The translations under genes were made by a program, and so were the position numbers. Shown here piece after piece: positions 16,868 to 25,945 of a stretch of DNA of 64,000 nt. The notes beneath the pieces are model-generated. The model saw nothing but the letters and a program-made list of their open reading frames with translations, was not told the origin of the DNA and ran no database searches. Position 1 is the first letter of the stretch; every line of letters begins with the position of its first letter. This stretch comes from JADLHS01 sp044225555 (lineage in GTDB: Bacteria; Verrucomicrobiota; Verrucomicrobiia; Limisphaerales; JADLHS01). Where the stretch lies: contig JBGAIM010000006.1 in NCBI GenBank assembly GCA_044225555.1, positions 310,001 through 374,000 on the forward strand. Reading direction: 5' to 3'.

Positions 16868-17765
16868 GAGCCTGTCATGCACTTTGAAATGGGCGAGAAT
16901 TGACGCAAGTATTTTTCTCTGGCTCCTTTAGGGGAAATCTGTGAAAAGCTGGGGATGACGAAAGCGCGAAAGAGTTATCCGAGCGATGTGAGCGACGCCG
17001 AATGGGCGTTCTGCGCCCCCTATCTGACATTGATGAAAGCCGACGCGCCCCAACGCGAACATTCGTTGCGCGAACTCTACAACGGCTTGCGGTGGTTTGT
17101 GCGTGCGGGCTGTCCGTGGCGAATGCTGCCGAACGATCTGCCGCCCTGGCACGCGGTGCAACAACAGACGCGGCGCTGGCTGCGCGCGGGCTGTTTCGAA
17201 ACGATGGCGGAAGATTTGCGGGCGTTGCTGCGACTGGCCGCCCAACGCGACAGCGTGCCCACGGCGGTGATCGTGGACAGTCGCACGCTCCAATCCACGC
17301 CAGAGAGTGGTGGGCGCGCCGGTTACGACGGGGCCAAGAAACGCAAGGGCAGCAAAGTCCATGCAGTCGTGGACACGCTGGGCCATCTACTGGCGCTCAA
17401 AGTCACGGCGGCCAACGAACAGGATCGGGCGCAGGTCAAAAACCTCGCACAAGCAGTACAAGCGGCCACCGGAGAGAACGTGCAACTGGCGTATGTCGAT
17501 CAAGGCTACACGGGAGCAGCACCGGCGGCGGACGCCGCGCAAGCGGGCATCCAGTTGGAAGTCGTGAAGCATTCCGAAGCCAAACGGGGTTTTGTGCTTC
17601 TCCCGCGAAGGTGGGTGGTGGAACGCACATTTGCCTGGGCGGCGCGCTTCCGGCGGCTGGCGCGCGATTACGAACGCCTCGCCACCACCCTGGCAGGTTA
17701 TCACTGGCTCGCACTCGCCATGCTCATGTTGAAATTGGTCTTCGCCAAAAGTGCATGACAGGCTC
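16868..17765 (+). mobile_element. IS5-family insertion sequence, complete (898 bp)
   Basis: Near-perfect terminal inverted repeats, GAGCCTGTCATGCACTTT at the left and its complement at the right (AAAGTGCATGACAGGCTC), enclose one transposase gene. A TA dinucleotide is present on both outer sides (16866-16867 and 17766-17767), which fits the 2-bp target duplication of some IS5 subgroups. Ends were set by the repeats and by the interrupted ahcY relic, which reads through cleanly once the element is removed. The copy looks intact. Confidence 0.88.
16955..17758 (+). CDS. IS5-family transposase (single-frame DDE type)
   Basis: A 267-residue transposase in one uninterrupted frame. The N-terminal ~75 residues are the DUF4096-type domain (YPSDVSDAEWAFCAPYL, LYNGLRWFVRAGCPWRMLPNDLPPW). 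The catalytic core has D108 (VIVDSR), D182 (YVDQGYTG) and E223 (VVERTFAW), the DDE triad of the IS4/IS5 group. The stop codon overlaps the right inverted repeat. The GGRAGYDGAKKRKGSKVH segment is typical of IS5 relatives. With all catalytic residues present, it should be active. Confidence 0.95.
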   Translation: MTKARKSYPSDVSDAEWAFCAPYLTLMKADAPQREHSLRELYNGLRWFVRAGCPWRMLPNDLPPWHAVQQQTRRWLRAGCFETMAEDLRALLRLAAQRDSVPTAVIVDSRTLQSTPESGGRAGYDGAKKRKGSKVHAVVDTLGHLLALKVTAANEQDRAQVKNLAQAVQAATGENVQLAYVDQGYTGAAPAADAAQAGIQLEVVKHSEAKRGFVLLPRRWVVERTFAWAARFRRLARDYERLATTLAGYHWLALAMLMLKLVFAKSA

Positions 17766-17854
17766 TAAGCTCATCAAGAAATAGACGACCATCTCGGCGT
17801 GCCGGTCGAAGGATCGTGCAAGCTGGAGTAACTCCGGCATTGAGGGATTGGTGG

Positions 17855-17913
17855 GTTGCGTCGCGCTGCGGCGCAACAACTCGCAGCGCGAGTTGTTGTA
17901 CCTTTCGAAAGGT
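17855..17913. repeat. Cluster of small palindromes (REP-like)
   Basis: Three palindromic pieces are packed into 59 bases: GTTGCG...CGCAAC (17855-17877), an 11-bp stem CAACAACTCGC/GCGAGTTGTTG with AGC loop (17874-17898), and the 14-base palindrome ACCTTTCGAAAGGT (17900-17913). The core gTCGCGCTGCG recurs in the palindromic element next to purA at 39.1-39.2 kb, so these look like members of one dispersed family. They lie 3' of the PPC-repeat gene. Confidence 0.6.
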
Positions 17914-17949
17914 GAACGGGAGACCGCACGCCGCACTTACTCGCGCCTC

Positions 17950-20424
17950 TCACGGTTGAATCAAGTAGAAGTAGCGCTGTGGCTCGTAGCGACCTGAGAC
18001 GTTCGACCGGATGAACACGCCATACTGATCGAATTGATTGGTCAGGATTGGTGTCCAGGAGACGAGTGGCGTAACGACGTTCGTTTGGGTGAACAGGATG
18101 AACGTGGCGCCGGGTTCTCCCCCGACCGCGCCGACGTTGGCGTTTGTTCCGGAGAAGGTTGGATTGCAGAGTCTGAAGTCGTCCCTGAGACCGTTCACCG
18201 TCAATGCGTACGTGCCGCTGCCAGCATTGTTGTAATAGTCGTTGTTGCCAATCACGACCGTGTAGTTGCCACTGTTGGTCGCCGACCGCGCCACTTGGCC
18301 AAAGGCCGCGCCGAAGCTTGAGCCAATCAAGACGCCGTTGGGCCCATAAAGCCGGACCCAAGGCGCAAAGCTGTTGGTCTGGACGATTTCATCGGCGCGG
18401 ATATCAATCCATTCGCCGGTACAGGTGGTAAAAGTCCAGACATCCAGATCGCCCAGCGTGATTGTTCCGTTGTAGTTGCCGGAGCCAGCGAACGCCCCGC
18501 CTTCGTCCCCGTCCACTGCGAGAGCTGGTTCGCCGGTCTTGGCCAGCGTGAGGACATACGTGCCGCTGCCGGCATTGTTGTTGTAGTCGTTGTTGCCCGC
18601 GACGACGAGGAATGTGCCGCTGTTGGTCGCACGCAAGGTGACTTCGCTCACGGCGGCTCCGAAATCCGATCCGAGCAAGGCTCCGTCCGGGCCGTAAAGC
18701 CGCACCCAGGGATCAAAACTGTTCGTGTCGGTGATCTGTCCCATGCGCATCACAATGCTCTGCCCGGCGTTGGCTGTGAAATTCCACAAATCCAAATCGC
18801 CGATCGGAATGTCGCCCTGATGCGCGATTCCATTGGTCAGCGGCCCGCCGTCATCACCGGCTGATACGACGATCGGATCGCCTGTCTTCGCCAACGTGAG
18901 CAGGTAAGTGCCGCTGGCTGCGTCGCTGTTGTACGGGTTGTTACCCACGACCACGAGGAAGGTGCCGCTATTGGTGGCGCGAATGGTGACTTCACCAACA
19001 TAGAAGCTGAAGTCAGAGGCCAGCAATGCGCCGTTTGGTCCATAGAGTCGAATCCACGGATCAAAATTGCCCACGTCCGTGATTTGGCCGAGCCGTAACA
19101 CGATGCTCTGCCCGGCACTCGCGGTGAAATTCCACAAATCCAAGTCGCCTAGGGGCAGGCTGGCTTGGTGCAGAACACCATTGGTTAGCGGCCCGCCTTC
19201 GTCGCCGGGAGAAACCACGATGGCGTCGCCGGTCTTGGCCAATGTCAACAGGTAAAAACCACTCGCGGCATCGCTGTAGTAGGGGTTATTACCCACCACG
19301 ACCAGAAACGTGCCGCTATTCGTGGCCCGCAACGTGACCTCTGCGGCCGCGAATGCTGAAACAGAACTCAGCAGCGCTCCATCGGGGCCATAGAGTCGTA
19401 TCCAGGGATCAAAATTGTTTGTGTCCGTGATCTGGCCCATTTTCAGGACGAGCGAATCGCCGGCGCTGGCGGTGAAATTCCACAAGTCCAAATCGCCCAA
19501 AGGCAAGTTTCCCTGGTGCGCGACTCCGTTGGTCAACGGCCCACCATCGTCACCGGGGGACACCACGATTGGATCGCTGGTTTTGGCAAGCGTCAGTCGG
19601 TAGGTCCCGTTCGCGGCGTCGCTGTAATAAGGGTAATTGGCGATCAACACCGTGAAGTCGCCAGAGTTGGTGGCCCGCAACGCTACTTCCGCCGCCGCAA
19701 CATCCGTCACCGAGCCGAGCAATATTCCGGTCGGACCATACACGCGAATCCAAGGGTCAAAATTATTTGTGTCCGTCATCTGGCCGGCTTTCAAGACTAT
19801 GGATTCTCCGGCCAAGGCGTTAAACGTCCATACATCCAGATCCCCCGGCGGCAGAAAGTTTCCAATGTAATCCACGCCGTTGGTCAGCGGCCCGCCTTCG
19901 TCGCCCGGTGCGACGATGATTGCCCCTGGCGACTTTGCCAGTGTGAGCCGATAGGTCCCGGTGGCTGTGCCCGCGGCCACGTCCACAATCACCGTGAACG
20001 TTCCGGTGTTGGTAGCCGTGACGACGATTTCCGAAGCCACGGCAGATGACGCCGTCGCCTGTTGCCCGCCGAGTGGATTGTTAAGGCGAATGCGGGGCGT
20101 GAAGGTTCCGGACAGCGTGGTGATTTCGCCAACCCGGATGACGATGCTGTCACCGGCATTCGCGGAGAATGTCCACGAGTCGGAGTCGCCGACGGGCGAG
20201 ATTGTGCCCTCATGCGTCCAGCCGTTATTCATGGCTCCCTGAGCGCTCGCGATGTTGCTCCATGTGCCGAGAAGCAGCATGGCCAGCAAGCAAACCGATT
20301 GCTGAAACGATCTTGCCGAGTGAGCTGTTGGTTGGATGAGAGCGACGAAGCGCTCTAATGGGGAGGAAGGGCGGCGGAAGGTTGCAGTGAAAGCTGTCTC
20401 GGGCGGGCTTGAGGCGCTATGCAT
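17950..20424 (-). CDS. Secreted protein of six PPC-like repeats with RFYxL-type tail
   Basis: An 824-residue exported protein. ATG 20424 is preferred over an upstream GTG at 20454. A long basic N-region precedes the signal helix (VCLLAMLLLGTWSNIASA). Six tandem ~112-residue domains follow, each reading roughly GDLDLWNFTASAGDSIVLK, ITDTNNFDPWIRLYGPDGALL, EVTLRATNSGTFLVVVGNN and SGTYLLTLAKT. This is the fold pattern of bacterial pre-peptidase C-terminal (PPC) domains. The ~55-residue end (WTPILTNQFDQYGVF ... PQRYFYLIQP) resembles the tails of two other exoproteins in the window. A surface or extracellular binding role is inferred. No catalytic domain is visible. Confidence 0.88.
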   Translation of the reverse strand: MHSASSPPETAFTATFRRPSSPLERFVALIQPTAHSARSFQQSVCLLAMLLLGTWSNIASAQGAMNNGWTHEGTISPVGDSDSWTFSANAGDSIVIRVGEITTLSGTFTPRIRLNNPLGGQQATASSAVASEIVVTATNTGTFTVIVDVAAGTATGTYRLTLAKSPGAIIVAPGDEGGPLTNGVDYIGNFLPPGDLDVWTFNALAGESIVLKAGQMTDTNNFDPWIRVYGPTGILLGSVTDVAAAEVALRATNSGDFTVLIANYPYYSDAANGTYRLTLAKTSDPIVVSPGDDGGPLTNGVAHQGNLPLGDLDLWNFTASAGDSLVLKMGQITDTNNFDPWIRLYGPDGALLSSVSAFAAAEVTLRATNSGTFLVVVGNNPYYSDAASGFYLLTLAKTGDAIVVSPGDEGGPLTNGVLHQASLPLGDLDLWNFTASAGQSIVLRLGQITDVGNFDPWIRLYGPNGALLASDFSFYVGEVTIRATNSGTFLVVVGNNPYNSDAASGTYLLTLAKTGDPIVVSAGDDGGPLTNGIAHQGDIPIGDLDLWNFTANAGQSIVMRMGQITDTNSFDPWVRLYGPDGALLGSDFGAAVSEVTLRATNSGTFLVVAGNNDYNNNAGSGTYVLTLAKTGEPALAVDGDEGGAFAGSGNYNGTITLGDLDVWTFTTCTGEWIDIRADEIVQTNSFAPWVRLYGPNGVLIGSSFGAAFGQVARSATNSGNYTVVIGNNDYYNNAGSGTYALTVNGLRDDFRLCNPTFSGTNANVGAVGGEPGATFILFTQTNVVTPLVSWTPILTNQFDQYGVFIRSNVSGRYEPQRYFYLIQP

Positions 20425-20654
20425 AGGGTTCAAACGGGGTTGCGTCCTGGTCACCGGATTTCGGTTCGTCCGGATTCGTGTTTAGAACGCGCTTACTTGA
20501 ACACAGGGTGACGCGCTTATCAAGGTTTTGTTATTAACATTATTAGCCCATTCGGAATTCTAAACGGTTCGTTCTCAGAGGTTCTTGGCGTGGGTGAAGG
20601 AGGATTTCCCACGTCATTGCCCGTTTCAAACCGGGTGTCGGTTCATTGTGCGGG

Positions 20655-20861
20655 TTAAGCAGCCTGAGCCTGAATCGCGCCCGTTTGCAAGCGGCGATAC
20701 AGCAGGGCCAAATAGCGTTCGATCTCCTGCATGGCAAGTAGGTGATGTACCTGACAGTAGCCGTGAGACAAGTCCGGTGTGGCAGGCCAGGGGCCGCTGA
20801 TATGTTCACCGCAAACACAGCACACTGTGGTCACCTCGCGCAGCTTCATGATATTCTTCAT
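20655..20861 (-). CDS. Small protein with a CxxC...HGxC putative zinc site
   Basis: A 68-residue protein. The potential metal ligands are C-x2-C in CCVCGEH and C with H in LSHGYCQVHH. The phrase SHGYC echoes the SHGICPDC tail found after some response-regulator domains, but no receiver domain is present. A helical C-terminus follows (LLAMQEIERYLALLYRRLQ). ATG 20861 is chosen; a second ATG at 20849 is possible. The open frame continues upstream without coding character. It stands alone, about 200 bases 5' of the PPC-repeat gene, in the same orientation. Its function is unknown. Confidence 0.6.
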   Translation of the reverse strand: MKNIMKLREVTTVCCVCGEHISGPWPATPDLSHGYCQVHHLLAMQEIERYLALLYRRLQTGAIQAQAA

Positions 20862-21030
20862 ACGATTTTGATTCCGTGGTTGTCGGCCACAACGAGCGCC
20901 GTCCGTTACGACGTGACTTTCAGCAACAACGTGATTTCTCACAATAGTCCTTTGGTAGTACCTGGTCGTCAAAGCTTGGACCATTCGTTCCATTTACCGA
21001 TGGCGGTTCGCACCTGCCATCGCGGGCCAC

Positions 21031-21225
21031 ATGAAAAAACATTTTACTCTTTGCGTGTGGTTGCTGCTGGGCAGGCCGAATCAAGCTTACACAGCGGAGA
21101 ATTCCACCAACCTCAGCGAGCGGGCTTACAGTGGCTAACTCAATGCCGTTGGGATGGGGTCGATAACCCGCAAGTAGCCGATTGAGCCGGTGGAGAAGCG
21201 GTTCTATCGCTTCCGGACGCAGTGA
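21031..21225 (+). pseudogene. Remnant of a secreted-protein gene (signal peptide plus RFYRF tail)
   Basis: An ATG at 21031 opens a signal-peptide-like start (MKKHFTLCVWLLLG) that hits a stop at 21136-21138. Some 45 bases further, 21184-21225 reads EPVEKRFYRFRTQ-stop, the RFYR ending shared by exoproteins in this window. The two ends without a middle suggest a large internal deletion of a secreted-protein gene. It could also be chance, since both pieces are short. Confidence 0.4.
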
Positions 21226-21554
21226 GGTGGATTGCTTTTCACGGCTCCCGCACGCCGTTGCAATGGGAAGTCGGGCAGCGCCGATGGCCGGGAACAGTCC
21301 GCTGGACAGCCGCTTTTGCCTTCAGGATCAATTGCGCTTGAATAAGGAAGTTGAGCGATGCTGGTTACCAAGCTGGCGGCAAAGACTTTGACCGCTTGCG
21401 TTTATCGAGCTGCCGTTGCCGGCGACTCGGATCTCAGCGCCTGTATCAGATTCAGACAGCCAAGATCAGGCAGATCGTTTGCTTGCCGGTTGGTCTTTCT
21501 GAGGTAATGTGACCGCAAGGAGAGAGGCGACCGCCAAGAGAGAGTGATTGATCT
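21226..21554. other. Non-coding stretch before the F420-type oxidoreductase gene
   Basis: No frame here has convincing coding character on either strand. The last 60 bases are purine-rich (aaggagagaggcgaccgccaag), and a GAGAGAG lies 11-14 bases before the ATG at 21555, which could serve as its ribosome site. No strong hairpin was noticed. Confidence 0.5.
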
Positions 21555-22199
21555 ATGAAGATTGGAGTGCTGGGAACCGGCATGGTCGGAATAACCATCG
21601 CCACCAAACTCATCCAGCTTGGCCACCACGTGACGATGGGATCGCGCAACCCAGACAATCAAACCGCCGCCCACTGGGCGAATGCGAATGGGGTCAATGC
21701 GTCGCGCGGGACTTTTACCGACGCCGCCATGTTCAGCGAGATGATTATCCTGTGCACCAAGGGCGAAGCGACTTTGGAAGTAATTCGCACCGTCGGTCAG
21801 GATGCGTTTGGTGAGAAGGTCGTCGTGGATGTCAGCAACCCGCTGGACTTTTCCCGTGGCATGCCGCCGTCGCTGATGATCTGCAACACGGACTCATTGG
21901 GTGAACACGTGCAGAAGGCGCTGCCGTATGCGCGGGTCGTGAAGACGCTCAACATGGTGAATTGCGAAGTGATGACTGACCCGGCCAAAGCCGGCGATCC
22001 GACCATGTTCCTTTGCGGCAATCATGCCGACGCCAAGCGAACCGCCACCGCCATGCTGTTCGACTTCGGCTGGAGGGACATCGTTGATCTTGGCGACATC
22101 AAAGCGGCGCGCGGCATGGAGATGTTCGTGCCCGCATGGCTGTCACTCTTGAATGTGGTCGGCCATCCGGCCTTCGGCCTGAAGATCGTTGGAAGGTGA
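21555..22199 (+). CDS. NAD(P)-binding F420-dependent-oxidoreductase-like protein
   Basis: A 214-residue protein of the COG2085 type: Rossmann loop GVLGTGMVG (4-12), GHHVTMGSRNP as the second strand with an Arg suited to the NADP phosphate, TKGEATLEVI, VVVDVSNPLDFSRG, and VVKTLNMVNCEVM. Relatives include F420H2:NADP oxidoreductase and many dinucleotide-binding proteins of unknown substrate. F420 synthesis genes are not visible here, so a plain NADP(H)-dependent role is as likely. It is a single-gene unit with a GA-rich ribosome site. A small GC hairpin without a T-run follows the stop. Confidence 0.85.
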   Translation: MKIGVLGTGMVGITIATKLIQLGHHVTMGSRNPDNQTAAHWANANGVNASRGTFTDAAMFSEMIILCTKGEATLEVIRTVGQDAFGEKVVVDVSNPLDFSRGMPPSLMICNTDSLGEHVQKALPYARVVKTLNMVNCEVMTDPAKAGDPTMFLCGNHADAKRTATAMLFDFGWRDIVDLGDIKAARGMEMFVPAWLSLLNVVGHPAFGLKIVGR

Positions 22200-22345
22200 A
22201 TGGCCGGTTAGCCGGCCCAAAGCCACGAACCAGTTTGCTGCAATTAGGGGCGCGCACACATTGGAGCAGTAGCACTAAAGTTCCATGGACAGCCGGACAG
22301 CCTTTTCTATAATCCGCGTTGGTTCGACTAAACCAACAACTGATT

Positions 22346-24004
22346 ATGAAAAGCCATCTCATCTCAACCCTCACAGTCTTGGGCGCGGCTGGGTTTTTCG
22401 TTTCCACAGGGAATCTTTTCGCCGCCGGTGCCGAAAAAACTGCTCCACTCTTTGAGGGGCTGGGGAAACATCAACACCCCATCACCACCAAATCCAAAGT
22501 CGCCCAACGCTACTTCGACCAGGGGCTGACGCTTTGCTACGCCTTCAATCATACCGAGGCGATTCGCTCCTTTCGCGCCGCATTGAAAGCTGACCCAGAT
22601 TGCGCGATGGCGTATTGGGGCATCGCTTACGCCAGCGGGCCGCACGTGAATCGGCCCATGGATAAAGACGACAATGTGCGTGCGTGGGAAGCCGTGCAAA
22701 AGGCGCTGGCTCTAAAATCCAAGGCAAACGCCAACGAGCAAGCCTACATTGACGCGGTGGCCAAACGCTATCAGGGGGAGTTTGTCGAAGATCGCTCCGC
22801 ACTGGACAAAGCCTACGCCAATGCCATGCGCGAGGTGACCAAGCAATTTCCAGATGACTTGGACGCGCGGGTAATGTTTTCCGAGGCATTGATGGACACG
22901 ATGCCGTGGGATTATTGGCTCAAAGACCGTTCGCCAAAACCTGAAACCGAAGAGGCATTTGCTGCGTTGCGATATGTCATTCAGCGCGACCCGAATCATC
23001 CGGGTGCAAACCATTTTTTCATTCACGCGGTTGAGGCGGGGCCGCATCCGGAGCAGGGGATTCCTTCGGCAGATCGTTTGACGGGTTACGCGCCACAAGC
23101 TGGCCATCTTGTCCACATGCCGGCGCATATTTACATGCGCGTCGGGCAGTATGAGGACGCGGAACTAGCCAACAAGCTGGCGGTGAAGGCGGACCGTTCC
23201 TACATCCGGCATTGTGCGGCTCAGGGCTTTTATCCCGGCGCGTATTATCCGCACAACGAGCACTTCCTCTGGTATGCCTCATTGTTTCAAGGCCGCAGTG
23301 CCGATGCCCTCGCCAACGCCCGAAAGACAGCGGAGGTCGCGTTGGAAAACTATTGTGGACCAAAGAAGGCATTGGAAGGTCCGCGCCTGCGGCATCTACC
23401 TTGGCTGACGCTCGCGCGTTTTGGTCGCTGGGATGAAGTGCTCAAGGTCAAGCAACCGCCGATGACGAATGATTTTCTCGTGGACCGGGCCATGTGGCAC
23501 TTCGCACGCGGACTTGCCTTTGCCGCGCAAAAACAAGCTGAGCCTGCGGCGACCGAACTCGCGGAGATGTCGCAGCTCGTCAACTCCGAAGACGCGAAGA
23601 AGCTCAACAGTCCACAATTTCCAGCCACCGCCATGATGGCTATTGCCGAGGAATGGCTGGCTGGCAAAGTGGCGCAGGCCAAGGGCGATTCGGCGGGCGC
23701 GATTACGCATCTTCAAAAGGCGGTGAAAGCCGAAGACGAGATGCCCTACATGGAGCCTTCGTATTGGCCGATCCCTGTTCGGCCAACGTTAGGCGTTGCT
23801 CTGATGGAAGCGGGCCGTTCTGCCGAGGCCGAAGTCATCTTTCGTGAAGACATTCAACGCTGGCCGCGCAATGGCTGGGGATTGTTTGGGCTCGAACAAA
23901 GTCTCCGTGCTCAGGGCAAGGCAGATTCAGCGGACATCGTGCAACGCGAGTTCAATGATGCGTGGAAACGTGCTGACGCGAAACTACAACTCGCCTGGTA
24001 TTGA
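22346..24004 (+). CDS. Secreted TPR-repeat protein
   Basis: A 552-residue protein. The ATG at 22346 gives a signal peptide (MKSHLISTLTVLGAAGFFVSTGNLFAAG). TPR-type helical repeats follow, such as QRYFDQGLTLCYAFNHTEAIRSFRAALKADPDCAMAYWGIAYA (about 55-97). Further repeats lie near the middle (HMPAHIYMRVGQYEDAELANKLAV) and the C-terminus (GVALMEAGRSAEAEVIFREDIQRWPRNGWGLFGL). Similar exported TPR proteins with the HxPAHxYxRxGxY motif occur in many Bacteroidetes/Verrucomicrobia and have no firm function. No enzymatic motif is visible. It converges with the SDR gene at 24006, one base away. Confidence 0.85.
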   Translation: MKSHLISTLTVLGAAGFFVSTGNLFAAGAEKTAPLFEGLGKHQHPITTKSKVAQRYFDQGLTLCYAFNHTEAIRSFRAALKADPDCAMAYWGIAYASGPHVNRPMDKDDNVRAWEAVQKALALKSKANANEQAYIDAVAKRYQGEFVEDRSALDKAYANAMREVTKQFPDDLDARVMFSEALMDTMPWDYWLKDRSPKPETEEAFAALRYVIQRDPNHPGANHFFIHAVEAGPHPEQGIPSADRLTGYAPQAGHLVHMPAHIYMRVGQYEDAELANKLAVKADRSYIRHCAAQGFYPGAYYPHNEHFLWYASLFQGRSADALANARKTAEVALENYCGPKKALEGPRLRHLPWLTLARFGRWDEVLKVKQPPMTNDFLVDRAMWHFARGLAFAAQKQAEPAATELAEMSQLVNSEDAKKLNSPQFPATAMMAIAEEWLAGKVAQAKGDSAGAITHLQKAVKAEDEMPYMEPSYWPIPVRPTLGVALMEAGRSAEAEVIFREDIQRWPRNGWGLFGLEQSLRAQGKADSADIVQREFNDAWKRADAKLQLAWY

Positions 24005-24005
24005 A

Positions 24006-24716
24006 TCAGCGCGGACGCACGAGCATTTCTTCCACGACGACGTGCTCTGGCAGATTGATGCAGAACAGCGCGCAGTCAGCGACATCCTCGGCGCGCATCA
24101 TCTTTGCGCGGGCAGTGGCATCCGGCGGAGCAGGGCGCTTGTCGAGTAACGGCGTGTCAATGTCGCCCGGGAGAATGGCGCAGGCGCGAATGCCGTTGGG
24201 CCGTTCCTCGGCATTGATGCTCTGGGTCAAGCCGACCAAACCAAACTTGCTCATCACATAAGCCGGCCCTGCTTTGGCCGACGCCTGCTTTGCCGCGTCC
24301 GAGACGATGTTCACGATCAGGCCGTTCCGCCGGGCGCGCATCTGTGGCAGGAACGCCTGCACGCAGTAATACGCGCCATTTAAGTTCGTGGCGATCATGG
24401 CGTGATAATCTTCCAGTGACAAAACTTCCAACGCGCGACGCGGCGCATTGGTGCCAGCCGCATTCACGAGCAGCTGAACTTCGCGTTGCTGGGCGAGAAT
24501 CTGCCTTCCCATTTCTCCCACCGCCGGAGCATTCCCAATGTCGCAAGCATGGTGCGTGATTCGGAAGGCGTTTGCGCCGGCAAGCTGGATGGTTTCCTGA
24601 AGCGTCTCGGCACGGCGACCCACAACGACGACCCGCCAATGTTGCGCCGCAAGTTTCAATGCGGTGGCACGCCCCACGCCGCTGCCACCCCCCGTGACGA
24701 CTGCTGTTCTGTTCAT
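24006..24716 (-). CDS. Short-chain dehydrogenase/reductase
   Basis: A 236-residue SDR: TGGGSGVGRA (8-17), NAAG, NIVSDAA with the catalytic Ser, and YVMSK as Y-x3-K. The cofactor-binding strand VVVVGRRAETL with Arg suggests NADP(H). ATG 24716 overlaps the stop of the upstream Gfo/Idh gene (ATGA), indicating translational coupling, so the two enzymes probably work on the same sugar-like compound. The substrate cannot be deduced. The frame runs further upstream inside the neighbour, but that part is only overlap. Confidence 0.88.
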   Translation of the reverse strand: MNRTAVVTGGGSGVGRATALKLAAQHWRVVVVGRRAETLQETIQLAGANAFRITHHACDIGNAPAVGEMGRQILAQQREVQLLVNAAGTNAPRRALEVLSLEDYHAMIATNLNGAYYCVQAFLPQMRARRNGLIVNIVSDAAKQASAKAGPAYVMSKFGLVGLTQSINAEERPNGIRACAILPGDIDTPLLDKRPAPPDATARAKMMRAEDVADCALFCINLPEHVVVEEMLVRPR

Positions 24717-25795
24717 AAATCCACCCATTGCCCCGTTTCCGCCGATTTCACCGCGGCATCCATGACTGCCAGCGCGCGGGCGCCGTCGTGAAAGCTGGGA
24801 ACGCACGGACGCTGAGCGCGAATCGCATCCACAAATTCCCACGCTTGATCGTACCGGAACGTGACCAATGGATCACCCTGCGACGGGTCACGTGGCGAGC
24901 CGGGCCATTTCCAGAACTCGCGCGGGATTTCAATCGTCTCCAATCCCGGCCCGCCAACTTTGCCGGTTTGGAGTTTGTTCCAATCGCCCGTGATGAAAAC
25001 AAACGACCGTTCGCTGCCGTTCAGCTCCACATAATCCAGGCTGCGCCAGCTTTCGTTGCGACCACTCGCCAGTTTGCTGCTTTCCAATACTCCGGTGGCG
25101 CCGTTCTTGAAATCAGCCAGGATCGCGACCCAATCGTCGAGCTCATTAGGTTGGCCGCCGCGCGCGGGATGCCATTGTTTCAAATTGGCAACGAGCCGCT
25201 TCATCGGGCCGACCAACAAATGGGCGAAGTCAATCCGGTGGCTCAACATGTCGCCGAGTTCGCCCGTGCCCGCGAGCTTTTTGACCTGCCGCCAGCCCAA
25301 ACCGCGCGTGCCCCAGTCCTGCAATCGGCACGAGCGAAAATGGTAGGGCTGCCCCAGATCGCCGCGCTGGATGCAATGAGCGAGAAAGCGCATCGCCGGA
25401 ACAAAACGATACGTGAAGGCCGTCATGTGCCGCACGTCCGCGCGTTCAGCAGCTTCTGCCATGGCTTTGGCATCTGGATAATTCAGTGCCAATGGTTTTT
25501 CGCAAAGCACATGTTTGCCGTGCGCCATGGCATCCAAGGCAATAGGGGCATGAGTGAGATTCGGTGTCGCAATGATGACCGCGTGAATGTCATCGCGCCG
25601 AACGATCTCTTCATACTTCGTTGAAGTGATAGCCACACCGGTTTGCTGCCGCGCGCGCTCAAGCGTCGCCGCGTTGGCATCACACAATGCCGTCACCTTT
25701 ACGTCCGGACAAAGCGCGAGACCGGGCAGATGATTCTGCAACGTGATTCCACCGCAGCCGATGATGGCGATGTTGAGTGTGCTGGCCGACGACAT
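24713..25795 (-). CDS. Gfo/Idh/MocA family oxidoreductase
   Basis: A 360-residue protein with the family layout: N-terminal Rossmann fold (IAIIGCGGITLQNHLPGL), VIIATPNLTHAPIALDAM, and the hallmark EKPLALN, where the Lys is catalytic. The C-terminal alpha/beta domain has GELGDMLSHRIDFAHLLVG with the conserved D/H pair. It would oxidise or reduce a sugar or inositol derivative with NAD(P). The C-terminus shares ATGA with the downstream SDR. It belongs to a two-gene operon. A carbohydrate-catabolic role is inferred. Confidence 0.9.
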   Translation of the reverse strand: MSSASTLNIAIIGCGGITLQNHLPGLALCPDVKVTALCDANAATLERARQQTGVAITSTKYEEIVRRDDIHAVIIATPNLTHAPIALDAMAHGKHVLCEKPLALNYPDAKAMAEAAERADVRHMTAFTYRFVPAMRFLAHCIQRGDLGQPYHFRSCRLQDWGTRGLGWRQVKKLAGTGELGDMLSHRIDFAHLLVGPMKRLVANLKQWHPARGGQPNELDDWVAILADFKNGATGVLESSKLASGRNESWRSLDYVELNGSERSFVFITGDWNKLQTGKVGGPGLETIEIPREFWKWPGSPRDPSQGDPLVTFRYDQAWEFVDAIRAQRPCVPSFHDGARALAVMDAAVKSAETGQWVDL

Positions 25796-25945
25796 GGTGA
25801 GCCGGAGTATGGCGAGCGGAGTCGCAAACGCAAGCCGGTGAAACTTGGCTTACGCCTGACTTGCCAGAAGCTTCCGCGCTTTGGCTTGGCAAGCATGGAA
25901 CGCAAAACCAATTCCCGCGCCGAATCCCAGGCCGTAGCACAAGCC

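Larger units (their letters stand above)
16833..17833 (+). pseudogene. Relic of an ahcY 3' end, split by an IS element
   Basis: Removing the IS and one TA joins 16833-16867 to 17768-17833. The joined text aligns to the end of ahcY (about 15760-15861). The left part reads RLRLACLAVKLT against RLHLERIGVKLT. The right part reads KLIKK, then after a one-base loss HLGVPVEGSCKLE-stop against YLGVPVEGPYKPE. Twenty bases (ctcggcgtgccggtcgaagg) are identical. In-frame TAG and TAA codons show it is non-functional. It is best read as the eroded tail of a second ahcY copy (duplication or rearrangement), later hit by the insertion sequence. Confidence 0.75.

Noticed and set aside
16768..16908. N-terminal extension of the MOSC protein
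   Set aside because: The extra residues are read from the ahcY relic and the IS inverted repeat; the MOSC_N domain begins at the later ATG.
22201..22217. GGCCGG/CCGGCC hairpin as terminator
   Set aside because: Only 6 bp and no T-run on either side.
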